From NCBI RefSeq assembly GCF_045032955.1, contig NZ_JBJFZU010000004.1:186001-250000 (forward strand): 64,000 bases of DNA, written 5' to 3'. The first letter of the stretch is position 1; each line of letters opens with the position of its first letter. The notes beneath the pieces are model-generated. The model saw only the letters and a list, made by a program, of their open reading frames with translations. It did no database searches and was not told the origin of the DNA. The stretch is from Ornithinicoccus sp045032955. GTDB taxonomy: Bacteria > Actinomycetota > Actinomycetes > Actinomycetales > Dermatophilaceae. Of this stretch, positions 33,486 through 42,115 are shown piece after piece. A program made the translations under genes and the position numbers.

Positions 33486-34354
33486 TGCACGCGGCCGCGG
33501 CCGCGGACGCCGCGCTGCAGCACGTCCGCAGCCTGAGCACCGGCCCGCCCGTGGACCGGCGGTGGCGGGTCACGCTCGCCTTCCACCCCGACGCCGAGGT
33601 CGACGGGGGGTCGGTGCTGTCCAGGATGGTCGGCGACGACCGCTACCGCTCGCAGTTCGAGACCGGCACCAGCAACGGTGGCCTGACGGCGCACCCCGGC
33701 GGCGCACGGTGGGCCTGGGAGCAGCGGATCTTCGGCGGCGCCTACGACGACGCACCACCGGAGCGACGGCCGGTCTACGGTGCGCTGGACCACCGGGGCG
33801 ACCCGCTCGGCGGTGCACCCCGGTTCGGGTCGGCATACCTGCGGCTGCGCGAGGACGTCCTGGACCGGAGCACCTTCTGCTTCCCGGACTCGGTGCGGGA
33901 GCCGCGCTCGTTCGGCACCGCAGACAGCATCGACCTGGTCGCCGCCGCCGAAGCGTTCCGGGCGGCGCCGCGTGACGACGCGCTCGAACGCGCCGAGGGT
34001 GGCCTGCTCGACGCCTACGTCGAGGCGCACGTCCACGGCGGTGTCGTGCTCGGCCGGGACGTCGAGGCGCTGGTGCTGGACCCCAGCCACCGGGAGGGGC
34101 CGGTCGGCGCGCTCGCGCAGCGGCTCACGCTCCCGGTCGAGTGGCACGAGGGCCGGGTGCTGCACGTCGAGGAGCTGCGTCGCCACCCCGACTTCCGGGG
34201 GATCGAGGCGGTCCGCCTCGGTGAGCTGATCGCCGAGGACGACGTCCTCATGGCCCGGGTCGTGGGCGAGCGGCGTCGTCAGGGGCTGGAAGACCCGCAA
34301 CGGCTCAAGGAGCTGTGGCACCTCGTCGCGCGCTTCGGCTCCCCCGCCGACTGA
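33485..34354 (+). CDS. DUF3626 family protein
   Basis: 289 residues. Conserved-looking blocks of this family are RYRSQFETGTSNGGLTAHPG, WEQRIFGGAYDD, RPVYGALD and PRFGSAYLRL in the N-terminal half, with EAHVHGGVVLGRDVEALVLD toward the C-terminus. No signal peptide or membrane segment. Function of the family is unknown to me. It is translationally coupled (TGATG) behind the epimerase and methyltransferase genes, an odd setting for a family mostly seen as a stand-alone gene. Confidence 0.72.
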   Translation: MHAAAAADAALQHVRSLSTGPPVDRRWRVTLAFHPDAEVDGGSVLSRMVGDDRYRSQFETGTSNGGLTAHPGGARWAWEQRIFGGAYDDAPPERRPVYGALDHRGDPLGGAPRFGSAYLRLREDVLDRSTFCFPDSVREPRSFGTADSIDLVAAAEAFRAAPRDDALERAEGGLLDAYVEAHVHGGVVLGRDVEALVLDPSHREGPVGALAQRLTLPVEWHEGRVLHVEELRRHPDFRGIEAVRLGELIAEDDVLMARVVGERRRQGLEDPQRLKELWHLVARFGSPAD

Positions 34355-34361
34355 GCCCGCC

Positions 34362-35555
34362 TCAGCGCGGGGTCCGGGCCCGTTCCGCCAGGGCGTCGAC
34401 GGCGTCGGCCCAGCCGCGCACCTGCTCCTGCGCGGAGAGCTCGTGGGCCGCCGCGTGCGCGGCGCCCTTGAAGGCGACCACCTGTGCGTCGGTCAGCCCG
34501 TCCAGGGTGGCGGCCAGCGAGGCGGAGGTGAAGTCGTCCAGCACCACGCCGAGACCGTGCGCGCGCACCAGGTCCGCCATTTCCGGGCTGGGCCCGACGA
34601 TGATCCCGAGCCTCGCCTGGACGAAGTCGAAGAACTTGTTGGGCAGGGTGAACCTGTAGTTGAAGTTGACGGGTGGGAGCACGAAGACGCCCAGGTCACC
34701 GGCGGCGAGCACCACCCGCAGCTGGTTCGGGAGCACCGGCTCGTGGAAGCGCACCTGGGGCAGGTCCCGGGCGGACTCCCGCAGCTCCTCCAGGTAGGCG
34801 GGGTCGTTCGGCATCAGGTAGAGGTCGAGGCTCACCTCGCGCCGGGTCGCTCGGACGGCGTCCACCATGACGTGCAGGCTGCGGCCACGGCGGGCCAGCC
34901 CCGAATGCACCAGGCGCAGCGGTGACCCGATGGGGGTGGGGGCCAGGTCGGCGTACGGGGCGGCGTTGGGGACCACCGAGCACTCCAGCCCGAACTCACG
35001 CCGGTACTCCCGGGCAAGCCAGCGGCCGACGGTGCTCACCGATGCCGCGCGCGAGCCGTGGCGGCGCAGCAGCCAGCGGTAGTACGGCGCCACGAACAGC
35101 CGCCACCGCCACGACTCCTCGCTCTGCCGGGAGGCGTACTCGTGGAGGTCCAGGTGCACACCCCCGGCCGGCGCGAGGTCGAGCGCCAGCGGCAGGGTGT
35201 CGGCGTCGTTGGCGATCACCACGTCGAAGGGCGGGCGCCCCTGCCCCGCCCCGTCCAGCAGCGCACGCGCCGCCCGGGTCACCGGTGCGTCCAGGTATGC
35301 CCGCTCGAACCGGCGCAGCGCCAGCAGCCGGCGGTCCTTGTGCCAGTGCACCACCGCGTCGGGGATCCGCAGGTGCTCGACCACACCCTCCGGTGCCTCG
35401 CCGTAACCGAGGGTGGTGACGGCATACCGGTCGGCGAGCAGGGAGATCTGGCGCAGCACCCGGGCGTCCGAGCGCAGCGGGCTCCAGGCCATCACCAGCA
35501 GGCGCGGTCGCGGGTCCCCGGCCGGGTCGCCGGGCCGGACCGGGACCTCGGTCAC
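34362..35555 (-). CDS. Glycosyltransferase, GT4-like
   Basis: 397 residues from GTG 35555, GTGA-overlapping the stop of the upstream glycosyltransferase. GT-B fold: an N-terminal acceptor domain with SPLRSDARVLRQISLLADRY, and a C-terminal donor domain with RLVHSGLARRGRSLHVMVDA and RFTLPNKFFDFVQARLGIIV. The second contains the Glu/Asp-less variant of the usual E-x7-E motif seen in some capsule enzymes. Cytosolic or membrane-associated. Part of the ABC-GT-GT operon that starts at 38786. Sugar specificity unknown. Confidence 0.8.
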   Translation of the reverse strand: MTEVPVRPGDPAGDPRPRLLVMAWSPLRSDARVLRQISLLADRYAVTTLGYGEAPEGVVEHLRIPDAVVHWHKDRRLLALRRFERAYLDAPVTRAARALLDGAGQGRPPFDVVIANDADTLPLALDLAPAGGVHLDLHEYASRQSEESWRWRLFVAPYYRWLLRRHGSRAASVSTVGRWLAREYRREFGLECSVVPNAAPYADLAPTPIGSPLRLVHSGLARRGRSLHVMVDAVRATRREVSLDLYLMPNDPAYLEELRESARDLPQVRFHEPVLPNQLRVVLAAGDLGVFVLPPVNFNYRFTLPNKFFDFVQARLGIIVGPSPEMADLVRAHGLGVVLDDFTSASLAATLDGLTDAQVVAFKGAAHAAAHELSAQEQVRGWADAVDALAERARTPR

Positions 35556-36967
35556 CGGTCGGCACGGGCGCCGAGCACCCGCGCGTAGAGGCCCAGCATC
35601 CGCTCCGCCTCGCCCTCCCAGGTGAGCGAGGCGGACGCCGCGCCGGCGGCCCGCCGGTACTCGCCCGGGTCCGCGAGCACCGCGCGGATCGCCTCCGCCA
35701 GCTCGGCCGGGGAGCGAGCGTCGAAGACCTCGCCGACGCCGTACCGGCGGACGACCTCCGCCGTGTCCGGCAGGTCCGCAGCCACGATCGGCAGTCCTGC
35801 GTGGATCGACTCGAAGAGCTTGTTCGGCAGCGAGAAGCGGTAGCTCAGGCAGATCGGTCGCACGTAGACGACGGCCACGTCCGCGTCCGCCAGGGTCTGC
35901 GGCACCAGCTCCGAGGGCACCGCGCCGACCAGGTGCATGCGGTCCGCCACCCCCGCCTGCCGGGCCCGCACCAGCAGCCGGGTCACGTACTGCGGTGCGC
36001 CGTAGCCCAGCAGCACCAGGTGCACGTCGTCGCCGAGCAGGGCCAGCGCGTCGACCGTCTCCTCCAGGCCGCGCCCGGTGGTGATGCTGCCCGTGTAGGA
36101 CACCACCTTGTCGTCCTCGCCCAGCCCGGCCATCGCCCGTAGCCGACCACCCTCGCGGGGCGGCACCTGCCTGGCAGTAGGGATGTTGCGCACCAGGGTG
36201 GGCGGGTCGGCGAGCCGGTAGCGGCGCTGCAGCCAGTCCACGATGGACGGGGACACGGTGATCACCCCGGCGGCGAGCCGGGTCCCCAGCGCCTCGACGA
36301 GCGCGTCGACGGCCGGCGCCAACCACCGGTCCTGCCGGGTGTTGCGTCGCCGCCACAGCTCGTGCGAGTCGTAGACGACCCGCCCCGGGGTGCCGGCCGT
36401 CGTCAGCAGCGCCGGGACCAGCGAGTTCGCGTCGTTGGCGTGCACCACGTCGGGCGCGACGTCGCGGGCGGCCCGCACCGCCCCCAGCCACCAGTACCCC
36501 AGGCGGGTGGTCTGGTAGAGCCGCATCCACAGGTCCACGGCCACCGCCTGCGCCGGGTGCACCGCAGGCGGCGCCGCCTCACCGCCCACCGCGGGCGGCG
36601 CGGACGCCGTGCTGGGGGCGGCACCGGTGGCCGGTTCGGGGACCGAGCTCACCGGGGTGGTCCCGTCCGGGTTCCGTCCGCGCCAGCGCCGCCAGCCCCG
36701 GGTGAGCCCGGGCAGCAGGCGGGTCAGGTCCAGGTCGTGGACCCGGTATACCGGCACTCCCGCCCCCACCGTCCCCGGCCCGGGCGCGTGGCCGGCGCTC
36801 TCGCGTGAGATCGCGACGATGCGCGCGTCGGCGCCCGCGGCCCGCAGGGTCGCGGCCGTCTTCTGCACCCGGGAGTCGGCGCTGGCGTCGTTGTAGACGA
36901 GGCTGACGACCCGTGCGGGGCGCCCGGCCACGGTCGGCAGCTGCGGGGTCTCAGGCACGGGCCTCAC
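35552..36967 (-). CDS. Glycosyltransferase, GT4-like, with proline/alanine-rich insert
   Basis: 471 residues from GTG 36967 (alternative GTG 36958 gives a clean PETPQL start). GT-B fold with SLVYNDASADSRVQKTAATL near the N-terminus, DVVHANDANSLVPALL, and the donor-site RFSLPNKLFESIHAGLPIVA. A low-complexity Ala/Pro/Val stretch of about 40 residues (near 105-140) interrupts the N-terminal domain. Resembles the neighbouring downstream enzyme at the PNK-F motif, so the two may have arisen by duplication. Overlaps the ABC transporter gene by 17 nt. Confidence 0.82.
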   Translation of the reverse strand: MRPVPETPQLPTVAGRPARVVSLVYNDASADSRVQKTAATLRAAGADARIVAISRESAGHAPGPGTVGAGVPVYRVHDLDLTRLLPGLTRGWRRWRGRNPDGTTPVSSVPEPATGAAPSTASAPPAVGGEAAPPAVHPAQAVAVDLWMRLYQTTRLGYWWLGAVRAARDVAPDVVHANDANSLVPALLTTAGTPGRVVYDSHELWRRRNTRQDRWLAPAVDALVEALGTRLAAGVITVSPSIVDWLQRRYRLADPPTLVRNIPTARQVPPREGGRLRAMAGLGEDDKVVSYTGSITTGRGLEETVDALALLGDDVHLVLLGYGAPQYVTRLLVRARQAGVADRMHLVGAVPSELVPQTLADADVAVVYVRPICLSYRFSLPNKLFESIHAGLPIVAADLPDTAEVVRRYGVGEVFDARSPAELAEAIRAVLADPGEYRRAAGAASASLTWEGEAERMLGLYARVLGARADR

Positions 36968-38786
36968 CTTCTGTCGTCACGGCACGGGACCCGTGCTGGG
37001 CACCCAGTCCGGCCAGGGCGGCCTGCACGGCGAAGTCGGGTTCGGCGGCGACGACCTCGTCGAAGGACCCGCGGGCCACCAGCTCACCGTCACGCATGAA
37101 GCACACCTGGTCGCTGTGCTGGATCGTCGCCAACCGGTGCGCGACCACGACGACGCTGACCTCGCCGGCCAGCTCCCGGATGGCGGCGGTCACCGCGGCC
37201 TCGGTGCTGGTGTCCAGGGCCGAGGTCGCCTCGTCCATCACCAGCACCAAGGGGTCGGTGTAGAGGGCCCGTGCCACACCCAGCCGTTGACGCTGCCCAC
37301 CGGACAGGGCCAGACCGCGCTCGCCGACGGCACCGTGGATGCCGCCCGGCCGGGACTCCACGACGTCCAGCACCTGGGCTCGCTCCAGGGCCCGCCGGAC
37401 CCGGTCCTCGTCGATGTCCTCGTCACGCCAGCTGAGCGCGACGTTGCGGGCCACCGAGGCGTCGAAGAGCGCGACGTCCTGCGGGACGTAGCCGACCCGG
37501 TGCCGCCAGTCGTGCAGCACCTCGGACAGCGGCTCCCCGCCGACGCTGATCCGGCCGGAGTCGGGGGGCATCAGGCCGAGGATGATGTCGACGAGCGTCG
37601 ACTTCCCGGAACCGGAGGCCCCGACCAGGGCCAGTGTCCGGCCGAACGGCAGCTCCAGGCTGATCCCCTGGACCGCCGGGGTGCTCGCCCCGGGGTAACT
37701 GAAGGTGACGTCGTCCAGGACCAGGCTGCGCGCGTCCTCCGGGACGGGGCGGGTCCCGGAGGTCCGGCCCTCCTCGACGTACCGGCTGCCGCTCTCGATC
37801 TCGGAGAGCACCTGCCGGGCGAACGGGATGTTGGCCCCGGTCTGGGCCATGATCGTCTGGAACCGGGTCAGGCTGGGCAGGATGCGGAAACCGGCGACCC
37901 CGAAGAGCGCGATCGCGGCCAGCGCTCCCGGGGCGCCGTCCTGGGCATACCCGAGGGCGGCGGCGATGCCCAGGCCGCCGATCAGGGCCGCCTCCAGGAT
38001 GTAGCGCGGGATGGCCCCGAGGAAGGCCTGGTCGGCGCGGGCGGAGGAGGCGACGGTGCGCACCTCGAGCACCACCTCGGCGACCTCCTTCTGCTTGTCC
38101 CGCAGGGTGATCTCCTTGAGCGAGTGCACCATCTCGCTGACCAGCCGGACGGCCCGGGTGGAGGCGGTCCGGTTGTCCTGCCCGGCCTTGATGGCGCGGC
38201 GCAGGACCACGGTGTAGAGCAGGAAGCCGACCAGGAAGAAGTAGATGATCGTGGCGGTGGCGAGCACCGGTTGGGCGACCAGCAGCACGGCCAGCACCGC
38301 GAGGAAGGTGAACAGCTCCCCGGAGAGCTGGCAGAACGGGATGAGCACCCCGGAGACCGTCGAGGCGACCCCGACGTCCGTGGAGCGCACCAGATCCGTG
38401 GAGTTGCGCTGCAGCCGCTCGGTCCAGGGGGCGGCGAAGGTGGACTCCAGCAGGCGCGCCCCCAGGCCCTGCTCGAAGCGGGCGAAACGTCGGGTGGCCC
38501 ACCACTGCAGCGCCACCGCCAGCACCGACTTGCTGATGATCAGCGCACCGACCGCGATGAGGATGGTCCGGAACTGCTCGGGGGTGGAGATCTCCACCCC
38601 GACCACCGGCACCGTGAGGGTGGCGCCGGTGAGCATCGGCGCGAGCACCAGGGAGAGCAGGCCCAGCGCGGCGACGTCCAGGGTGGCGAGCAGCGACTGC
38701 AGCGCCGCGAACGTCATGATGAAGCGGCGGGTCCCCGGGGGCAGCACAGCCAGCAGGTCGCGCACGGTGCGCCACAGGGACAGCAC
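36951..38786 (-). CDS. ABC exporter (permease-ATPase fusion), PglK/flippase-like
   Basis: 611 residues. Six transmembrane segments (about 1-310) are followed by an ATPase with Walker A GASGSGKST, signature LSGGQRQRLGVARAL, Walker B LVLVMDEATSALD and H-loop VVAHRLATI. Placement at the head of two glycosyltransferase genes, and the overall size, suggest a lipid-linked oligosaccharide flippase like PglK or WlaB. A drug or lipid exporter cannot be excluded. Promoter with tandem CAGGTCAAC repeats lies upstream. Confidence 0.88.
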   Translation of the reverse strand: MLSLWRTVRDLLAVLPPGTRRFIMTFAALQSLLATLDVAALGLLSLVLAPMLTGATLTVPVVGVEISTPEQFRTILIAVGALIISKSVLAVALQWWATRRFARFEQGLGARLLESTFAAPWTERLQRNSTDLVRSTDVGVASTVSGVLIPFCQLSGELFTFLAVLAVLLVAQPVLATATIIYFFLVGFLLYTVVLRRAIKAGQDNRTASTRAVRLVSEMVHSLKEITLRDKQKEVAEVVLEVRTVASSARADQAFLGAIPRYILEAALIGGLGIAAALGYAQDGAPGALAAIALFGVAGFRILPSLTRFQTIMAQTGANIPFARQVLSEIESGSRYVEEGRTSGTRPVPEDARSLVLDDVTFSYPGASTPAVQGISLELPFGRTLALVGASGSGKSTLVDIILGLMPPDSGRISVGGEPLSEVLHDWRHRVGYVPQDVALFDASVARNVALSWRDEDIDEDRVRRALERAQVLDVVESRPGGIHGAVGERGLALSGGQRQRLGVARALYTDPLVLVMDEATSALDTSTEAAVTAAIRELAGEVSVVVVAHRLATIQHSDQVCFMRDGELVARGSFDEVVAAEPDFAVQAALAGLGAQHGSRAVTTEGEARA

Positions 38787-38821
38787 ATCGACTCCTCACC
38801 GGTCCGCTCGCAGGTCGCCTC

Positions 38822-38854
38822 AGCGTAGTTGACCTGGTCGCGGTCGTTGACCTG
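38822..38854 (-). promoter_or_regulatory. Promoter with tandem CAGGTCAAC repeats upstream of the ABC-GT-GT operon
   Basis: On the minus strand CAGGTCAAC occurs twice, 18 bp apart (38854-38846 and 38836-38828), and the second abuts TACGCT (38827-38822), a good -10. A ribosome-binding site GAGGAG precedes the ATG at 38786. The direct repeats occupy -20 to -45, as expected for an activator or repressor binding site. Confidence 0.5.
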
Positions 38855-38875
38855 CGCACGCAGGCCCGCCAGGCG

Positions 38876-39379
38876 TCAGGACCGGTCGCGGCCCTCCCGC
38901 CAGGCCTGCACCATCTCCTCGACGTCGAGCCTGCCCACGATGGGCGGTGACCCGGCGCCGGCGTGCGGGCGCCGGCGGTCGGCGAGCACCCGCTCGTTGA
39001 AGTCCTGGACGACCGCGCGGACCGCGATCTCGTCCTGCAGGGCATACAGCGACTGCGGGTAGGTGGCCTTCTCCCGGCGCAGCTGCATGACCCCGGGCAT
39101 CGCGCCGGACAGGTCGAGCTGCTCACGCTGGATGAGGCTCTTGACCCACCAGTCGGGGTCGGCGCGGGTGTCCACGTCCCGCAACGGCTTCCCTGCCCCG
39201 GGCAGGTTGTCGAACGCCCCCTGGCGCTGGGCCTGCTCGATGGTCTGGTCCACCCAGGAGTGCACCGCGCGGGCGGTCGCGGCGGCCGGTGGCCGGTCCT
39301 TGGTCACCCGCTGCTCCCGCAGCTGCTCCTGTGCGTCCGGTGCCCCCGGCCGCTCCCCTGGCCTGCCCCACCTGCTCAT
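38876..39379 (-). CDS. DUF1992 (DnaJ-C28-like) protein
   Basis: 167 residues from ATG 39379, preceded by GGAGGGAG. The core AVHSWVDQTIEQAQRQGAFD, NLPGAGKPL, WWVKSLIQREQ is the DUF1992 signature. These are small soluble proteins sometimes attached to a J domain in eukaryotes, with no established bacterial function. The N-terminal 35 residues are charged and probably flexible. It stands alone between the ABC operon and the dehydrogenase terminator, on the same strand. Confidence 0.82.
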   Translation of the reverse strand: MSRWGRPGERPGAPDAQEQLREQRVTKDRPPAAATARAVHSWVDQTIEQAQRQGAFDNLPGAGKPLRDVDTRADPDWWVKSLIQREQLDLSGAMPGVMQLRREKATYPQSLYALQDEIAVRAVVQDFNERVLADRRRPHAGAGSPPIVGRLDVEEMVQAWREGRDRS

Positions 39380-39439
39380 CGCTGCTCCCTCCTCCGTTCC
39401 TCTCACCACTGTGCCACAGCACCCCTGCGCGGAAACGGG

Positions 39440-39475
39440 GTGTCACATCCGTGCCCCTGGCGACGGATGTGACAC
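39440..39475 (-). terminator. Long hairpin downstream of the formaldehyde dehydrogenase gene
   Basis: GTGTCACATCCGT (39440-39452) and ACGGATGTGACAC (39463-39475) form a perfect 13-bp stem with a 10-nt loop. It starts 19 bases after the stop codon of the dehydrogenase on the minus strand. No U-tract. The stem is unusually AT-containing for this genome, which fits a functional terminator. Confidence 0.7.
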
Positions 39476-39493
39476 ACCGTTCCTGCTCCAGCG

Positions 39494-40708
39494 TCAGGCG
39501 ACCATCCCGTGCGGGTCGATGACGTACTTCTTCGCGACCCCGGAGTCGCAATCGGCATAAGCCGCCGGGGCGTCGTCCAGGGACACCGTGGTGGCGTTGA
39601 CCGCCTTGGCGATCTGGACCCGGTCGTGCAGGATCGCCCGCATCAGGCCCTTGTGGTACGTCATCACCGGGCACTGGCCGGTCATGAAGAAGTGCGACTT
39701 GGCCCAGCCCAGACCCAGCCGCAGCGACAGCGAGCCCTCCTTGGCCGCGTCGTCGACACCGCCCGGGTCACCGGTGACGTAGAGCCCGGGGATGCCGAGC
39801 CCGCCGCCGGCCTTGGTGATGGTCATCAGCGAGTTGAGCACCGCCGCGGGCTGTTCCTCGCCGGCACCGGCACCGTGCCCACGGGCCTCGAAACCGACGG
39901 CGTCCACACCGCAGTCCACCTCGGGCTCACCGAGCAGCTGGGCCAGCTGCTCACCGATGTCACCCTTGCTGACGTCCACGGTCTCGCAGCCGAACGACCG
40001 TGCCTGGGCGAGCCGGTCCTCGTTGAGGTCACCGACCACCACCACGGCCGCACCGAGCAGCTGGGCCGAGGCCGCCGCCGCCAGGCCCACCGGCCCGGCA
40101 CCGGCGACGTACACGGTGGAGCCGACGCCCACCCCGGCGCTGACGGCACCGTGGAAGCCGGTGGGGAAGATGTCCGAGAGCATGGTCAGGTCCAAGATCT
40201 TCTCCATCGCCTGGTCCTTGTCCGGGAAGCGCAGCAGGTTCCAGTCGGCATAGGGCACCATGACGTACTCCGCCTGGCCACCGACCCAGCCGCCCATGTC
40301 GACGTAGCCGTAGGCGCTGCCGGGCCGGTCGGGGTTCACGTTGAGGCAGATGCCGGTCTTGCGCTCCTTGCAGTTCCAGCAGCGCCCGCAGGCGATGTTG
40401 AAGGGCACCGAGCACAGGTCGCCCTCCGTGATGAACTCGACGCCCGGGCCGACCTCCACGACCTCACCGGTGATCTCGTGGCCGAGGATGAGGCCCTCGG
40501 GGGCGGTCGTCCGGCCGCGGACCATGTGCTGGTCGGAGCCGCAGATGTTGGTGGTGACCACCTTGAGGATGGCGCCGTGCGGCACCTGCCGTCCGACGTT
40601 GTCCGGGTTCACCCCCGGCCCGTCCTGGAGCACGAAGGTGGGGTAGTCGATCGACTGCACCTCGGTCTTGCCGGTGCCCATGTATGCGATGCCGCGGTTG
40701 CCTGCCAT
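39494..40708 (-). CDS. fdhA: Zinc-dependent dehydrogenase, glutathione-independent formaldehyde dehydrogenase type
   Basis: 404 residues from ATG 40708 (GTG 40717 is an in-frame alternative; GAAGGA precedes). MDR family: catalytic zinc ligands begin at NICGSDQHMVRGR and GHEITGEV, structural zinc at CGRCWNCKERKTGIC, NAD-binding at VAGAGPVGLAAAA. The N-terminus (YMGTGKTEVQSIDYP) and the long insertion before AGGGLGIPGLYVTGDPGG match the Pseudomonas-type FdhA, which needs no glutathione. Likely formaldehyde detoxification with NAD+; aldehyde dismutase is an alternative. Unrelated to the adjacent glycan genes. Confidence 0.87.
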   Translation of the reverse strand: MAGNRGIAYMGTGKTEVQSIDYPTFVLQDGPGVNPDNVGRQVPHGAILKVVTTNICGSDQHMVRGRTTAPEGLILGHEITGEVVEVGPGVEFITEGDLCSVPFNIACGRCWNCKERKTGICLNVNPDRPGSAYGYVDMGGWVGGQAEYVMVPYADWNLLRFPDKDQAMEKILDLTMLSDIFPTGFHGAVSAGVGVGSTVYVAGAGPVGLAAAASAQLLGAAVVVVGDLNEDRLAQARSFGCETVDVSKGDIGEQLAQLLGEPEVDCGVDAVGFEARGHGAGAGEEQPAAVLNSLMTITKAGGGLGIPGLYVTGDPGGVDDAAKEGSLSLRLGLGWAKSHFFMTGQCPVMTYHKGLMRAILHDRVQIAKAVNATTVSLDDAPAAYADCDSGVAKKYVIDPHGMVA

Positions 40709-40783
40709 GGGGAACACATCCTTCGTGGCGACGGTGGGCGCGGGCGTCGTTGTCAGCGGGCCGCCGCCGATGGGCTCCTCACG

Positions 40784-42049
40784 CTAGCGCAGCCGCAGCA
40801 CCACCGCAGCCGCCGATCTGCCGGTGGCGGCGAGGCTGCGGTGCTCCCGTACCCAGGCCACCCGACGGTCCCGTTCGGCGGCCTCGTCGAGGGCTTCGTC
40901 GGCGGCCTCGGCGGCCTCGTCTGGGTCGGTGCCGCGATGGCTGCCCCGGCCACGGTCCGACCGCAGCGCCTCGACCATCGCAGCCGCCACCTGGCCGACG
41001 TCGTGCGCCACCGCCGCCCCCAGCCGGTGCTCGGCGACGTCCGCGGCGGCCGGGCCCGGGCCGGCGAAGACGACCGGGGCACCGCAGGCGAGCGCGGCGA
41101 TGACCTTGGTCGGGTAGGCGAAGTCGTAGCCCACCCCTGGCCGCACGCTGACCAGCGCGGCCGCGGCACCCCGAAGCCAGGCGGCGGCCACGGCCGGCGG
41201 CACCAGAGGACGCAGCTCGATGGCCCCTGGCGCGAGATCGTCGGCCACCCGCTGCAGGGCCGGCCAGGAGGCGCCCTGGCCGAGGAAGACGGCCCGTGCG
41301 TCGGGCACCTGACGCACGACCTCGCGCATCGCCTCGGCGAAGACCTCGGCGCCCTGCCACTCCGAGGCGGTCCCGGCATACACCAGGTATGCCGTCCCCG
41401 GCGCGTCCGGGTGCCGCTCACCGTCGGGGTTGAAGACCTCCGTGTCGATGCCGTTGGGGACCACCGTCACCGGGGCGCCCGGACCGGCGAGGGCGCGGAC
41501 CCGCTCGGCGACGCCCTCGGAGACGGCCACGACGTCGCGGGCCCCGCGCAGCGCGAAGGTCTCCACCAGACGCATCACCCGGACCACCGCGGCCGGGGCA
41601 CCCATCGACGCGGTCGCGTCCGACCAGACGTCGGCCGCGTAGTAGACGTAGGGGATGCGCCCGCCGAGGAGACCGCGGACGGCCAGCGCGACCCGGGTGA
41701 CGGCCCCGGTGGTGGGCGGCGGCTCGACGACGACCACGTCCGGGCGCGGACCGGTGAGCAGCCGCGCGCCGAGCGGCAGGTCGAAGGACAGGTAGGGAAG
41801 GTAGCCACGGACATACCCGGACGCGTCCCGCAGCACCGGCCAGCGGGAGACGGTGGCACCTCCGGTCGTCTCGGGGGCGTCGGCAGGCCGGTCGCGCAGT
41901 GCCGGCGGGGCGGTCGCGGTGAGGACCCGGACCCGGGCGTGCTCGCCGAGCGAGCGGACCAGCGCGCCCAGCCGGAACGTCGCCGCCGCGGCCTCGGGGG
42001 CGAAGATCCGGGTCGCGACCACCACGAGCGGCGTCCGGTCGGTGCTCAC
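40784..42049 (-). CDS. Glycosyltransferase, GT4-like (WbuB/WcaI-like)
   Basis: 421 residues from GTG 42049. N-terminus VVVATRIFAPEAAAATFRLG and the middle block PYVYYAADVWSDATASMGAP are typical of the WbuB/WcaI-like GT4 group. The donor region has VVPNGIDTEVFNPDG and GVGYDFAYPTKVIAALACGAPVV-type sequence. The repeat array occupies the whole spacer upstream, ending one base before this GTG, so a GTG at 42058 inside the repeat is unlikely. Specificity not known; HexNAc-type donors are common in the group. Confidence 0.84.
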   Translation of the reverse strand: MSTDRTPLVVVATRIFAPEAAAATFRLGALVRSLGEHARVRVLTATAPPALRDRPADAPETTGGATVSRWPVLRDASGYVRGYLPYLSFDLPLGARLLTGPRPDVVVVEPPPTTGAVTRVALAVRGLLGGRIPYVYYAADVWSDATASMGAPAAVVRVMRLVETFALRGARDVVAVSEGVAERVRALAGPGAPVTVVPNGIDTEVFNPDGERHPDAPGTAYLVYAGTASEWQGAEVFAEAMREVVRQVPDARAVFLGQGASWPALQRVADDLAPGAIELRPLVPPAVAAAWLRGAAAALVSVRPGVGYDFAYPTKVIAALACGAPVVFAGPGPAAADVAEHRLGAAVAHDVGQVAAAMVEALRSDRGRGSHRGTDPDEAAEAADEALDEAAERDRRVAWVREHRSLAATGRSAAAVVLRLR

Positions 42050-42050
42050 G

Positions 42051-42114
42051 GCAACCACAGCCGACGCCCGGTGGTGCTGGGAGCAACCATCAACGACGCT
42101 CGGTGGAGAGAGAG
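42051..42114. repeat. 32-bp tandem repeat array filling an intergenic spacer, locus 7
   Basis: Two units of exactly 32 bp, 42051-42082 and 42083-42114, each beginning GCAACCA and containing CGACGCCCGGTGG or CGACGCTCGGTGG. The spacer between the oxidoreductase stop (42116) and the glycosyltransferase start (42049) is 66 bp, of which 64 bp are repeat. Confidence 0.9.
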
Positions 42115-42115
42115 G

